64,000 nucleotides of DNA, from positions 806,001 through 870,000 of the forward strand of contig NZ_LMKN01000001.1 in the NCBI RefSeq assembly GCF_001421535.1, read 5' to 3'. Below the pieces are notes generated by a model. That model did no database searches. It saw only the letters and a program-made list of their open reading frames with translations, and was not told the origin of the DNA. Shown here in pieces: positions 18,375 to 28,162 of the stretch. Numbering within the stretch: position 1 is the stretch's first letter; each line of letters opens with the position of its first letter. A program made the position numbers and the translations under genes. Source of the stretch: Sphingomonas sp. Leaf20 (GTDB lineage: Bacteria > Pseudomonadota > Alphaproteobacteria > Sphingomonadales > Sphingomonadaceae).

Positions 18375-18401
18375 GGCCTTACCACTTCTTTGGTTATGGC
18401 C
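18375..18401. promoter_or_regulatory. Imperfect inverted repeat in the kdgK-uxuA divergent promoter
   Basis: The arms GGCCTTACCA and TGGTTATGGCC are separated by CTTCTT; the inner ACCA-N6-TGGT core is exact. A perfect TTGACA lies nine bases upstream at 18361-18366 on the plus strand, so a bound regulator would overlap a promoter. The regulator is not known; the GntR protein at 13240 is the nearest candidate, although its own candidate sites look different. Confidence 0.45.
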
Positions 18402-18488
18402 TATCAGATTATCCGGTGCTAAACAGACATGACCCGCAGTGGAAGAGCCATAAGGCCCGCGCGGTATCGAGAGGGGTGGCTGACGGTG

Positions 18489-19658
18489 ATGATGACCGAG
18501 ACGATGCGCTGGTTCGGCCCCTCCGATCCCGTACGACTGCGCGACATCCGCCAGGCGGGCGCAACCGGCATCGTAACCGCGCTGCACGAGATCGCCAACG
18601 GCGATGTCTGGCCACAGGCGGCGATCGCGGCACGGCAGGCGGAGATCGCGGCGGCCGGGCTCGTCTGGTCGGTGGTCGAGAGCCTTCCGGTGCACGAGGC
18701 GATCAAGACGCGCGGCGCGGACTGGGACGCGCTGATCGACAATTACCGGCAGAGCCTGTCGAACCTGGCGGCGTGCGGGATCTGCACGGTGACCTATAAT
18801 TTCATGCCGGTCATCGACTGGACGCGGACCGATCTCGCCTGGGTCATGCCCGACGGCGCGCGCGCGCTGCGGTTCGAGCCGGAGGCCGCCGCAGTCTTCG
18901 ACCTCCACATCCTGCGCCGCGCAGGAGCGGAGCGCGACTATTCCCCCGCGCTGGTCGACGCCGCCGAACGCCGGTTCGCGGGCATGGATGCGGACGCGCG
19001 CCGGCTGCTCGAGAAGACGATCATCGCGGGGCTTCCGGGCAGCGAGGAAACGTTTACCGCCGACCGGTTCCGCGAGGCGCTCGCGCAGTATGACGCGATC
19101 AACGCCGAGACGCTGCGCGCCAACCATGTCGCGTTCCTCGAGGCGGTCTGCCCCCTCGCCGACACGCTTGGTATCCGGCTGGTGGTGCATCCCGACGACC
19201 CGCCCTTCGCGCTGTTCGGCCTGCCCCGCGTGGTCAGCACCGAGGCGGATGTCGCAAGCCTGTTCGCGCGCGTACCCAACCCCTCCAACGGCCTGTGCTT
19301 CTGCGCCGGGTCGTTCGGTGCGCGCGCGGACAACGACCTTCCCGGCATGATCGAGCGGCTTGGCGACCGGATCGGCTTCCTGCACCTGCGCTCGGTCCAG
19401 CGCGAGCCCGACGGCGGCTTCCACGAAGCCGCGCATCTCGCGGGCGACGCCAACATGGTCGCGCTCGTCGCCGCGATCCACGCGGTGCAGACGCGCGAGG
19501 GGCGATCGATCCCGATGCGCCCCGATCACGGCCACCAGATGCTGGACGACCTGTCGAAGCACACGCTGCCCGGCTATTCGCTGCTCGGACGGATGCGCGG
19601 GCTCGCCGAACTGCGCGGGCTCGAGCGCGGGATCGCGCATATGGCGACGTCGCGATGA
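18489..19658 (+). CDS. uxuA: Mannonate dehydratase
   Basis: Encodes 389 residues, close to the roughly 394 of the E. coli enzyme. It converts D-mannonate to 2-keto-3-deoxygluconate using Mn2+/Fe2+. The N-terminus TMRWFGPSDPVRLRDIRQAG matches the family start, which favours an ATG at 18489 (18492 is also possible) over an in-frame upstream extension to 18429. Other landmarks are LCFCAGSFGAR, FLHLRSVQRE and RPDHGHQMLDD, which carry metal-binding residues. Its stop overlaps the start of uxaC by ATGA. First gene of the uxuA-uxaC-uxuB-exuT run. Confidence 0.95.
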   Translation: MMTETMRWFGPSDPVRLRDIRQAGATGIVTALHEIANGDVWPQAAIAARQAEIAAAGLVWSVVESLPVHEAIKTRGADWDALIDNYRQSLSNLAACGICTVTYNFMPVIDWTRTDLAWVMPDGARALRFEPEAAAVFDLHILRRAGAERDYSPALVDAAERRFAGMDADARRLLEKTIIAGLPGSEETFTADRFREALAQYDAINAETLRANHVAFLEAVCPLADTLGIRLVVHPDDPPFALFGLPRVVSTEADVASLFARVPNPSNGLCFCAGSFGARADNDLPGMIERLGDRIGFLHLRSVQREPDGGFHEAAHLAGDANMVALVAAIHAVQTREGRSIPMRPDHGHQMLDDLSKHTLPGYSLLGRMRGLAELRGLERGIAHMATSR

Positions 19659-21067
19659 CCCGCCCGCTTCGTCTCTCGCCCGACCGGCTGTTCTCGAGCG
19701 ATCCCGACCAGCGCGCGATCGCGCGCGCGCTCTATGCGGAGATCGCGACGCTGCCGATCGTTTCGCCGCACGGCCATACCGATCCGCGCTGGTTCGCGAC
19801 CGACGCGCGCTGGAGCGACGCGACCAGCCTGTTGCTGTCGCCCGACCATTATCTGTTCCGCATGCTCTACAGCCAGGGCATCGCGCTCGATCGCCTCGGC
19901 GTGCCGTCGCGGGACGGCGCACCCGATACCGACCCGCGCGAAGCCTGGCGCACGCTCGCAAGCCATTACCACCTTTTCCGCGGCACGCCGTCGCAGGCGT
20001 GGCTCGACCACGTCTTCGCCGAGGTGCTCGGGTTCGACGTCGCGCTCGACGCGTCGACGAGCGACCTGTATTTCGACGGCATCGCCGAACGGCTCGCGAC
20101 CGACGCGTTCCGCCCGCGTGCGCTGTTCGACCGGTTCGGAATCGAATTCCTCGCCACCACCGAGGGTGCGGACGATCCGCTCGAGGCGCATCGCGCGATC
20201 CGCAGCTCGGGCTGGGCGGGCCGCGTCGTGACGACCTACCGTCCCGACGGCGTCATCGACGTCGAGCACGAGGCGTTCCGCCCGACGATGGAGCGGTTCG
20301 CCGCGCTGACCGGCGAGGATGTCTGGACGTGGCGCGGCTATCTCGCCGCGCATCGCAAGCGCCGCGCGGATTTTCGCGCGGCCGGTGCAACCGCGACCGA
20401 TCACGGCCACCCGACCGCGCGGACCGCCAATCTCGCCGCAAGCGAGGCGGCGGCGCTGTTTGCGCGCGTCACCGGCGCCGATCCGACACCCGCCGATGCC
20501 GAGCTGTTCCGTGCGCAGATGCTCACCGAAATGGCGCGCATGTCGATCGAAGACGGGATGGTCATGCAGATCCATCCCGGCAGCGTGCGCAATCACAATG
20601 CCCGGCTGTTCGCGACGCACGGCCGCGACCGCGGCGCCGACATCCCCGGCCGCGCCGATTTCGTCAACGGCCTGCGCCCGATGCTCGACGAGGTCGGCAA
20701 TGATCCGGGGCTGACGATCATCCTCTTCACGCTCGACGAATCCACCTATGCGCGCGAACTCGCGCCGCTCGCGGGGCATTATCCGTGCCTGCGCCTGGGT
20801 CCCGCCTGGTGGTTCCACGATTCGCCCGAGGGCATGCGCCGGTTCCGCGAGATGACGACCGAGACCGCGGGCTTCTACAACACCGTCGGGTTCAACGACG
20901 ACACGCGCGCGTTCCTCTCGATCCCCGCGCGCCACGACGTCGCGCGCCGCGTCGACTGCGCGTTCCTGGCACGGCTCGTCGCCGAACACCGGCTCGCGGA
21001 CTGGGAGGCGGCCGAGCTCGCGCAGGAGCTCACCGTCGGGCTCGCGCGCAGGGCGTATCGCCTGTGA
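19655..21067 (+). CDS. uxaC: Glucuronate isomerase
   Basis: Encodes 470 residues, the same length as E. coli UxaC. It isomerises D-glucuronate to D-fructuronate (and galacturonate to tagaturonate). The amidohydrolase-fold metal motif SPHGHTDP is near the N-terminus, with further conserved stretches SPDHYLFRMLYSQG, MQIHPGSVRNHN and AWWFHDSPEGM. The ATG overlaps the uxuA stop and the stop overlaps the GTG of the next gene, so translation of the three is likely coupled. Confidence 0.96.
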   Translation: MTRPLRLSPDRLFSSDPDQRAIARALYAEIATLPIVSPHGHTDPRWFATDARWSDATSLLLSPDHYLFRMLYSQGIALDRLGVPSRDGAPDTDPREAWRTLASHYHLFRGTPSQAWLDHVFAEVLGFDVALDASTSDLYFDGIAERLATDAFRPRALFDRFGIEFLATTEGADDPLEAHRAIRSSGWAGRVVTTYRPDGVIDVEHEAFRPTMERFAALTGEDVWTWRGYLAAHRKRRADFRAAGATATDHGHPTARTANLAASEAAALFARVTGADPTPADAELFRAQMLTEMARMSIEDGMVMQIHPGSVRNHNARLFATHGRDRGADIPGRADFVNGLRPMLDEVGNDPGLTIILFTLDESTYARELAPLAGHYPCLRLGPAWWFHDSPEGMRRFREMTTETAGFYNTVGFNDDTRAFLSIPARHDVARRVDCAFLARLVAEHRLADWEAAELAQELTVGLARRAYRL

Positions 21068-22455
21068 GGCTGTCCGCCGCCACGATCGACCGTCTGCCGG
21101 CGAGCGTCGCGCGGTTCGACTATGATCGCCGGCGCCAGCGTATCGGCATCGTCCATCTCGGTATCGGCGCCTTCGCTCGCGCGCACCAGGCGGTGTTCAC
21201 CGACGCCGCGATGTCGGCAGGCGACCGGGACTGGGGAATTATCGGCGCGTCGCTGCGCTCCCCCGCGGTCCGCGACGCGCTCGCCCCGCAGGACGGGCTG
21301 TACACGGTCACCGAAAAGGGCGCGGCCGGCGCGGCGTCGCGCCTGATCGGGTCGGTCCGCGACGTGATCGTCGCATCGGCGGCGACCGACGATCTCCACC
21401 GCGCGCTCGTGTCGCCCGACGTGGCGATCGTAACGCTGACGGTGACCGAAAAGGGCTATCATCGTCGCGCCGACGGATCGCTCGACCTCGCCGCGGTCGA
21501 GCGGTCGGGCGGCACGCTCTACCATCACCTCGCGCGCGCGTTCGCGGCGCGACGCGATGCCGGGATCGGCGGGCTGACGCTGCTGTGCTGCGACAACCTC
21601 GCCGACAATGGCGGGGCGCTGTCGGCGTCGCTCGGCGCGTGGCTCGACCATGTCGATCCGGCGCTTGGCAGCTGGTTCGCCCGCGAATGCGCGTGCCCGT
21701 CGACGATGGTCGATCGCATCGTCCCCGCCGTCACCCCCGCCGATCTGGATACGGTCGAGGCGATGCTCGGCGTCCGCGACGAGGCCGCGATCCTGACCGA
21801 GCCCTTCGCGCAATGGGTCATCGAGGATCGGTTCGCCGGCCGCCGGCCGCGCTGGGATGCGGTCGGCGCACAGATCGTCGCGGACGTCGCGCCGTACGAG
21901 ACCGCCAAGCTTCGCATGCTCAACGGCGCGCATTCCGCGCTCGCCTATCTGGGGCTGCGCGCCGGCCTGACCTATGTCCACGAAGCGATCGGCGACCGCG
22001 TGATCGGCGCGAGCGTCGAACGGCTGATGCGCGACGAAGCCGCGGCGAGCATCGATCCTGCGCCCGAACAGGATCTGACGGCCTATGCCGACGCGTTGCT
22101 CGCCCGCTTCGCCAATCCGGCGCTGCGTCACGCGCTGCGCCAGATCGCGGGCGACGGGTCGCAGAAGATCCCGCAGCGCTGGCTCGCCTCGCTCGACGCC
22201 AATCGCGCGCGCGGACGGTCGTGCCCGGAAACGCTGAAAGCGCTCGCCGCGTGGCTGCTGTACGTCCGCGGCGATGACGGCCACGTCGACGACCCGCGCG
22301 CTGCCGACCTCGCGGCCGCATGGGCTTCGGCGGGTCGCGACGGCATCGTCGATGCGGTGCTCGGCGAACGCGGTCTGCTCGCCGGTACCTGGTGTCCGGA
22401 CCCTGCCGACAGAGCAGCCCTGGCCGAAACGCTGACGGCATTCGACACAAGATAA
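21064..22455 (+). CDS. uxuB: Fructuronate reductase (mannitol dehydrogenase family)
   Basis: Encodes 463 residues from a GTG that overlaps the uxaC stop (GTGA). It reduces D-fructuronate to D-mannonate with NADH. The dinucleotide region is RIGIVHLGIGAFARAHQ, and the polyol-dehydrogenase catalytic pattern KLRMLNGAHSALAYLG (Lys, Asn, His) is intact. With UxaC and UxuA it completes glucuronate to KDG. No uxaB/uxaA pair for tagaturonate is present, so the cluster looks specific for glucuronate. Confidence 0.92.
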   Translation: MRLSAATIDRLPASVARFDYDRRRQRIGIVHLGIGAFARAHQAVFTDAAMSAGDRDWGIIGASLRSPAVRDALAPQDGLYTVTEKGAAGAASRLIGSVRDVIVASAATDDLHRALVSPDVAIVTLTVTEKGYHRRADGSLDLAAVERSGGTLYHHLARAFAARRDAGIGGLTLLCCDNLADNGGALSASLGAWLDHVDPALGSWFARECACPSTMVDRIVPAVTPADLDTVEAMLGVRDEAAILTEPFAQWVIEDRFAGRRPRWDAVGAQIVADVAPYETAKLRMLNGAHSALAYLGLRAGLTYVHEAIGDRVIGASVERLMRDEAAASIDPAPEQDLTAYADALLARFANPALRHALRQIAGDGSQKIPQRWLASLDANRARGRSCPETLKALAAWLLYVRGDDGHVDDPRAADLAAAWASAGRDGIVDAVLGERGLLAGTWCPDPADRAALAETLTAFDTR

Positions 22456-22501
22456 CCGCGACAAACGATAACAGGCGGAAGAACCGCGAGGGAGAGCAAG
22501 C

Positions 22502-23803
22502 GTGAACGGTTCAACACAGGCGACGGATGCGGGCCCGCAAAAGGCCGGCGGCAACGTCCGCTGGGTCATCTGCGCGCTGCTGTTCTTCGCGACGACGATC
22601 AATTATATCGACCGGCAGGTCATCGGCATCCTCAAGCCCACGCTGCAGGGTGAACTCGGCTGGTCCGAGGTCGATTACGGCATGATCGTCTTCTGGTTCC
22701 AGGCGGCCTATGCGATCGGGCTGCTCGCCTGCGGACCGATCATCGACAAGGTCGGGTCGAAGATGGGCTATGCCGCGGCGATCACGCTGTGGAGCCTCGC
22801 GGCGCTGTTCCATGCGCTGGTGCGCACCCCCGGCGGCTTCTCGATCGCGCGGTTCGCGCTCGGCCTCGGCGAGGCCGCGAACTTTCCCGCCGCGATCAAG
22901 TCGGTCGCCGAATGGTTTCCCAAGAAGGAACGCGCGCTTGCCGCCGGGATCCTGAACGCGGGTGCCAATGTCGGCGCGATCGCGACGCCGATCGTCGTGC
23001 CGATCATCACGCTCGCCTATGGCTGGCGGGTCGCCTTCATCGTGACGGGGATGCTCGGGTTCGTCTGGCTGGCGGCGTGGCTTCTCTTCTACCGCGCGCC
23101 CGAACACCACCCGCGCGTCTCGGCGCAGGAGCTCGCCTATATCCGCGCCGATCAGGACAATGACGCGGGCACCGCGCCGATCCCGTGGCGTCGCCTGTTC
23201 CGCTATCGCGGCACCTGGGCGTTCGTCACCGCGAAGTTCCTGACCGACCCCGTCTGGTACCTGTTCCTGTTCTGGCTGCCCGACTTCTTCGCCAAGCGCC
23301 ACGGTCTCGATCTCAAGACCTTCGGCCCGCCGCTGATCGCGGTGTACCTGCTCGCGGACGTCGGCAGCATCGGCGGCGGCTGGCTGTCGTCGGCGCTGAT
23401 CAAGCGCGGGTACAGCGTCAATGCCGGACGCAAGCTCGCGCTGCTCGCGTCCGCGGTGCTCGTGCTCCCGATCATGCTGGCGAGCACCGTGTCGAGCCTG
23501 TTCGCCGCGGTCGCGATCATCGGTGTCGCCGCAGCGGCGCATCAGGGCTGGTCGTCGAACCTGTACACGATGGTCTCCGACACCTTCCCCAAGAGCTCGG
23601 TCGCCTCCGTCATGGGCATCGGCGGCGCTGCGGGCGCGGTCGGCGGCATGATCATGGCGCGCTATGTCGGCCATGTGCTCGAGACGGTCGGCAGCTACGC
23701 GCCGGTCTTCATCTGGGCGGGCAGCGCCTATCTCGTCGCGCTCGCCATCGTCCATCTCCTGCTGCCAAAGCTCGACGTCGCGACGGTATCGCCGACGACC
23801 TGA
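22502..23803 (+). CDS. exuT: MFS hexuronate transporter
   Basis: Encodes 433 residues from a GTG with GAGGGAGAG upstream. About 12 hydrophobic segments are seen and the anion:cation symporter signature at the N-terminus (TTINYIDRQVIGIL) is typical of ExuT and related hexuronate carriers. Later landmarks are RFALGLGEAANFPAAIK and a central hydrophilic loop near residue 200. It lies 46 bases after uxuB on the same strand, and is expected to bring the uronates released in the periplasm across the inner membrane. Confidence 0.9.
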   Translation: MNGSTQATDAGPQKAGGNVRWVICALLFFATTINYIDRQVIGILKPTLQGELGWSEVDYGMIVFWFQAAYAIGLLACGPIIDKVGSKMGYAAAITLWSLAALFHALVRTPGGFSIARFALGLGEAANFPAAIKSVAEWFPKKERALAAGILNAGANVGAIATPIVVPIITLAYGWRVAFIVTGMLGFVWLAAWLLFYRAPEHHPRVSAQELAYIRADQDNDAGTAPIPWRRLFRYRGTWAFVTAKFLTDPVWYLFLFWLPDFFAKRHGLDLKTFGPPLIAVYLLADVGSIGGGWLSSALIKRGYSVNAGRKLALLASAVLVLPIMLASTVSSLFAAVAIIGVAAAAHQGWSSNLYTMVSDTFPKSSVASVMGIGGAAGAVGGMIMARYVGHVLETVGSYAPVFIWAGSAYLVALAIVHLLLPKLDVATVSPTT

Positions 23804-24106
23804 CAAGCGGCTCGCGCGTCGGTCCGGTCGTCTCAGCGACCGGACGCAGGGGAGATACGACAGCGCGATCGTCGCGCTGTCGCGAAGGTTACTTTTTTCA
23901 CGCCTACACGCCGGGCGTCGCCAGTTCAGTTCAGAGTTTGTCGCCGTGATCGCGCCCCAGTTCCTATTCGCCGAGATCGTCGACGACGCCTGCGACCGCT
24001 CCCCCATCGCGCGCCCGAAACCGCGGCGTGTCCGCGCGACCCGACACATCCGCCAAACGACCCGGCGACGGGCTGGGCAACCGGCCCCCCTGCAAGGACC
24101 TCTGCT
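23804..24106. terminator. Gap after exuT with two strong hairpins
   Basis: No gene is visible in these 303 bases. Two perfect stem-loops lie near the left end: GTCCGGTCG / CGACCGGAC (23822-23845, 6-base loop) and GACAGCGCGA / TCGCGCTGTC (23859-23881, 3-base loop). A TTTTTT run at 23893-23898 is 11 bases past the second stem, too far for a classical intrinsic terminator. The uronate transcript probably ends here. The rest, up to the phosphatase start, presumably holds that gene's promoter. Confidence 0.5.
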
Positions 24107-25204
24107 ATGATACAGCTGTTTTACAAAGCCTTAAGCGGTACGGCGCTGGCGGGTGCGATGCTCGCGGTCTGCAGCACGCCCGCCGCGGCGCAGGAGGCGC
24201 GCAACGTCATCCTGTTCCTCGGCGACGCGGGCGGGCTGTCCACGCTTGGCGCCGCGGGGATCCTCGCGCACGATCGGCCGCAATCGCTGTTCATCCAGTC
24301 GATGCCCAACGTCGCGCTGTCGGATACCTCCGCGCTCGATAAATGGGTGACCGATTCCGCCGCCGGGATGACCGCGATCATGACGGGGCACAAGACGAAC
24401 AACGCGATGGTGTCGAGCACGCCGTCCGGACCGGGCGGCCGCGCGATGCCGGTCAAGACGCTGCTCGAATATGCCGAGCAGCGCGGGCTGTCGACGGGCG
24501 TCGTCACCAACATGAACATCTGGGACGCGACCCCCGCCGCGACCTTTGCGCATGTCGCCGCGCGCGCGGACAAGCGCGAGATATTCCACCAGATGCTCAA
24601 GCCCCGCTTCGGCGATGGCGTCGACATCCTGATCGGCAAGGGCCACGCCGACGCCGTCGCCGCCTTCGCCGGCCCGGGGACGAGCGCGGAACAGGCGTTC
24701 AGGACCGCCGGCTACCGGTTCGGCGAGGATCCCGCGCTGGTCGGCCAGGCACCGCGGACTGCCGTGCTGCGCGACGCCGACTTCGCGCCGCTTCCCGCGG
24801 TGGAGGCGACCGTCGCGCAGCTTTCGCGCAACCCGAAGGGCTATTTCCTGATGGTCGAATGGGACATGCATACCGACGACCCCAAGGCAGGGCTGCGGCA
24901 TGTCGTCGAGATGGACGACATGATCCGCCGGATCAGCGCGGTTGCCGGCAAGGACACGCTGATCCTGTTCACCGCGGACCACAGCTTCGGTCTGCGGATG
25001 ACCGGCGGCGCGCGCGCGACGCCGCTTGCGACGCAATATGATCCTGCTGCGAAGTCGGTGATCAGCGTCGAACCCGGCCATACCGGCGAGGAAGTCGTCG
25101 TCGCGGCGAGCGGCCCCGGCGCGGACAAGGTCCGGGGCTTCATGCCCAACACGCGTCTCTTCGACATCATGCTGTCGGCATTCGGCTGGAAGAAGGACAA
25201 GTAA
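24107..25204 (+). CDS. Exported alkaline phosphatase
   Basis: Encodes 365 residues with a Sec signal peptide ending TPAAAQ. The alkaline phosphatase superfamily core is visible: ILFLGDAGG with metal ligand Asp40, WVTDSAAGMTAIMTG with the nucleophile Ser84 (compare TDSAAS in PhoA), MVEWDMHTDDPK, LFTADHSFG and EPGHTGEEV as metal-ligand segments. It would release phosphate from phosphomonoesters in the periplasm. The Gly after DSAA differs from PhoA but is common in the wider family. It stands alone between the uronate operon and a TonB receptor; no Pho box was recognised. Confidence 0.88.
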   Translation: MIQLFYKALSGTALAGAMLAVCSTPAAAQEARNVILFLGDAGGLSTLGAAGILAHDRPQSLFIQSMPNVALSDTSALDKWVTDSAAGMTAIMTGHKTNNAMVSSTPSGPGGRAMPVKTLLEYAEQRGLSTGVVTNMNIWDATPAATFAHVAARADKREIFHQMLKPRFGDGVDILIGKGHADAVAAFAGPGTSAEQAFRTAGYRFGEDPALVGQAPRTAVLRDADFAPLPAVEATVAQLSRNPKGYFLMVEWDMHTDDPKAGLRHVVEMDDMIRRISAVAGKDTLILFTADHSFGLRMTGGARATPLATQYDPAAKSVISVEPGHTGEEVVVAASGPGADKVRGFMPNTRLFDIMLSAFGWKKDK

Positions 25205-25207
25205 TTC

Positions 25208-25261
25208 GCGCGCCACGCTGGCGCGCCGTTCCACGACCGGGCGCGCCTCGCCCGGCCGTGG
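25208..25261. terminator. Two hairpins between phosphatase and convergent TonB receptor
   Basis: The first has an 8-bp stem GCGCGCCA / TGGCGCGC with a 3-base loop (25208-25226). The second has a 13-bp stem with one mismatch, CCACGACCGGGCG / CGCCCGGCCGTGG, around a 5-base loop (25231-25261). No U-tract follows on either strand. Their position between two stop codons suggests a shared termination or mRNA-end role. Confidence 0.6.
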
Positions 25262-25270
25262 TCGTGACGA

Positions 25271-28162
25271 TCAGAACTTCACGCGTACGCCGAAATTGTA
25301 GCGCGGGCCCGTTTCCTGAAGCAGCAGGAACCGGTCCTCGACCGCCGACCATTCGTCGACGCGCTCGTTGAGGACGTTGACGCCCTGGACATAGACCTGG
25401 AAGTTCGCGGTCAGGTCATAGGCGACGTTGAAGTCGAGCTGGCCGTACGAGGAACGGTTGCGCGGGCGACCCTGGCTCGACCGGCATTGGCGCAGGTAAT
25501 CCGACCGCCAATTATACGACGTGCGCGCCGAGATGCCGTATTTCTCGTAGAAGATGCTGCCGTTGGCCGAATGCGGCGACAAGCCGTTATACCCGCAATC
25601 ATAGTCGGCCAGCGTCTGGTCGCGTTCCACCTTGCTGTCGACATAGGTGTAGTTGCCGGTCACGCCGAAGCCCGAGGCGAAGCCCGGAAGCCAGTCGAAC
25701 GCATATTGCGCGCCCACCTCGACGCCGCGGATATAGCCGCTCTGCCCGTTGCGCGTGCGCGTGTCCTGGAACACGCGGCCGAACCGGTTCACCGGCAGCG
25801 TCTGCAGTTCGAGGAAGTCGCTGAGGTCCTTGTAGAACCCGCCGACGCTGAAATAGCTGACCGGGGTCACGTACCATTCGACCGAGGCGTCGTAGTTGGT
25901 CGACCGGAACGGCAGCAGGTTCGGGTTGCCGCCGCTCGACTGCGGCACCGAGATGCGCCCGCCGAAGTCGTTGTTGACGCCAAGATCGGTCAGCGTCGGA
26001 CGCGTGACGGTCTGCGAGAATGCGGCACGGGCGAGCAATTTCTCGGTGAGGTTGAACCGGATGTTCGCCGAGGGCAGCGCGTTGACATAGCTGTTGCGCA
26101 CCGTCACCGGCGTCGCGGGGCCATAGGTATATTGCAGCGTATCGTCGCCCGGCGTGTTGGCGATATTCGTGACGGGCGTATCGAAGCCCGACGACACGAC
26201 GTCGGTCTTGACGACGCGCACGCCGACATTGCCTGCCCAGCGCTCGCCGCCGAACTGCATGCTGATATAACCCGCAGCCAGCTTCTCCTGCACGTTGACC
26301 GTGCCGCGAAGCTGTTCGCGCACGCCGAACGGCCCGCCCGGCAGCGCGAGCACCTGTTGCGCGTACGCGGCCTGCTGCTCGGGGGTGCGGCCGTTGGTGG
26401 GGATCGACAGCGTGGCGGGGTCGTTCAGATAGGCAAGGAACGCCGACGGATCGAACTGGAAGACCGATGGCGGGATATTGCGCCCCCCGCCAAGCAGATC
26501 GCGCCAGTCGTACGATTCGAGAATGCCCGAGGCGATCGGCACCTGGTACCCGCAATAGGTGCAGTTCGAATCGCTGTTGTTGAACGACCGGTTGATCTTG
26601 CGCCGCTGCGTGTACGACCCGCCGATCAGCACGTTCTTCAGCACCGAGTCCTGCACGTCGTACTTGGTGTCGAGATGGAACTCGGAACCGCGATCGCGCG
26701 AGCGGTTGCTGTCGATCCCCATGTAATGCAGCCGCATCTGGTCGGGATCATTGATGATCGCGTTGTTGAACGACGCGGTCGGCAGCCCCTGCCCCGCGTT
26801 CAGATCGAACTGATAGCTGTATGGCAGCAGCGCGCCGATGACGAGATACTGGTTCGGCGAAACGCGTTTCGCGCCCGTGACCGACGCGTCGACGCGCACC
26901 TCGACGTCCTCGGCAGGGTTCCACTTGATGTTGCCGCCGAACTGATAGCTTTCCGACTTGCGGTTGGTCAGGTTGTAGACATGGTCGATCTTGGCGTTGA
27001 GGCCGTTGTTGGTCAGCCGGTCGCGATTGTCCGCGAGGAACTGCGGGTTCTGCGCGATGAAGTCGCCGCCGATCATGCCCAGCCCGGTCGCGGTGTTGTT
27101 GGCGTCGAACGTCGGCTGGTAATAGGGCGCGGCGAGGAAGTTATCCATCTTGCGGACCACGCCCGACACGTTGAACTTCGAATAGACGCCGTCGATCGTG
27201 ATCTCGAGATTGTCGCGCGGCTTGAACTGCACCGCGCCGGCAAGGTTGATCCGCTCGCGCGATTCCTGCGTGCGCTGGTAATAGAGGCTCTGGGGAACGT
27301 TGACGTTGCCCGCCACCGGGTACCGCGAGTCAGCGCCCGTGATCAGCGTCGGCGCGCCGCCGATCACCGAGATGACGTCGGGACGTCCGTTGATCCAGCC
27401 GTCGATCCCGATCGAATCATCCTGGTTCTTGCGCTTGGTATAGGATCCCGACAACACGACGCCGAAGGTCTTGTCGGTGTTGGTCCACGATGCGGTGGCC
27501 GATGCGTCCGGCCCCGCCTTTTCCCGCAGCGTGTCGTAGATCGCACCCGCCGACCCCGCGAAATGGAAGCCGTCGCGTCCGGCCAGCGGGCGCGCGGTGA
27601 TGATGTTGACCGTGGCCCCGATGCCGCCTTCCTGAAGCTCGGGCACGTTCGACTTGAACACGTCGGTACGCTGGATCATGTTCGACGACAGCACGTCGAA
27701 CGAGAATTCGCGCCCCGCATTGTCGGTCGCCATGACGCGGCCGTTGACCAGCACGGTGTTGAATTCGGGCCCCAGGCCACGAACGGTGATGAACTGGCCC
27801 TCGCCGCCCGACCGGTCGATCGCGACGCCGGTGATGCGCTGGAGCGATTCGGCGATGTTGGAATCGGGGAATTTGCCGACGTCCTCCGCGCTGATGCTGT
27901 CGACGATCTGCTGCGCGTCGCGCTTGACGCGCGCCGAATTGGCAAGGCTGCTGCGGATGCCCGTGACGACGATCTCCTCGCCGGCGGCGGCGGGATTGTC
28001 CTGGCCGGGTTCGGCGGCGGTCGAAGTCGGGTCCTGCGGGGTCGCGGCGGCGCTGTCCTGCACCGCGCCTGCGGTGGGCGCGGTTACGTCCTGCGCCAGC
28101 GCGGGGGTCGTCGCGATGATGCTGCCGAGCAGCAGACAGACGCGTGCGGAATACAGCCTCAT
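25271..28162 (-). CDS. TonB-dependent receptor, glycan-uptake type
   Basis: Encodes 963 residues. The ATG at 28162 has GGGAGAAG upstream and starts the signal peptide MRLYSARVCLLLGSI to ALAQ; an in-frame upstream ATG at 28198 has no such context. A Pro/Ala/Thr linker is followed by EEIVVTGIRSSLANS, a plug with IVDSISAEDVGKFPDSN, RITGVAIDR and ITVRGLGPEFN, and a barrel ending FGVRVKF. A short Cys-containing loop, SNCTYCGYQ, is unusual for this class. Its neighbours are a phosphatase and a serine hydrolase, so the ligand is not indicated. Confidence 0.93.
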   Translation of the reverse strand: MRLYSARVCLLLGSIIATTPALAQDVTAPTAGAVQDSAAATPQDPTSTAAEPGQDNPAAAGEEIVVTGIRSSLANSARVKRDAQQIVDSISAEDVGKFPDSNIAESLQRITGVAIDRSGGEGQFITVRGLGPEFNTVLVNGRVMATDNAGREFSFDVLSSNMIQRTDVFKSNVPELQEGGIGATVNIITARPLAGRDGFHFAGSAGAIYDTLREKAGPDASATASWTNTDKTFGVVLSGSYTKRKNQDDSIGIDGWINGRPDVISVIGGAPTLITGADSRYPVAGNVNVPQSLYYQRTQESRERINLAGAVQFKPRDNLEITIDGVYSKFNVSGVVRKMDNFLAAPYYQPTFDANNTATGLGMIGGDFIAQNPQFLADNRDRLTNNGLNAKIDHVYNLTNRKSESYQFGGNIKWNPAEDVEVRVDASVTGAKRVSPNQYLVIGALLPYSYQFDLNAGQGLPTASFNNAIINDPDQMRLHYMGIDSNRSRDRGSEFHLDTKYDVQDSVLKNVLIGGSYTQRRKINRSFNNSDSNCTYCGYQVPIASGILESYDWRDLLGGGRNIPPSVFQFDPSAFLAYLNDPATLSIPTNGRTPEQQAAYAQQVLALPGGPFGVREQLRGTVNVQEKLAAGYISMQFGGERWAGNVGVRVVKTDVVSSGFDTPVTNIANTPGDDTLQYTYGPATPVTVRNSYVNALPSANIRFNLTEKLLARAAFSQTVTRPTLTDLGVNNDFGGRISVPQSSGGNPNLLPFRSTNYDASVEWYVTPVSYFSVGGFYKDLSDFLELQTLPVNRFGRVFQDTRTRNGQSGYIRGVEVGAQYAFDWLPGFASGFGVTGNYTYVDSKVERDQTLADYDCGYNGLSPHSANGSIFYEKYGISARTSYNWRSDYLRQCRSSQGRPRNRSSYGQLDFNVAYDLTANFQVYVQGVNVLNERVDEWSAVEDRFLLLQETGPRYNFGVRVKF

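Noticed and set aside
23822..23898. Riboswitch upstream of the alkaline phosphatase
   Set aside because: Two hairpins are present but they sit just after exuT, more than 200 bases before the phosphatase start, and match no riboswitch consensus I know. A 3'-end role is simpler.
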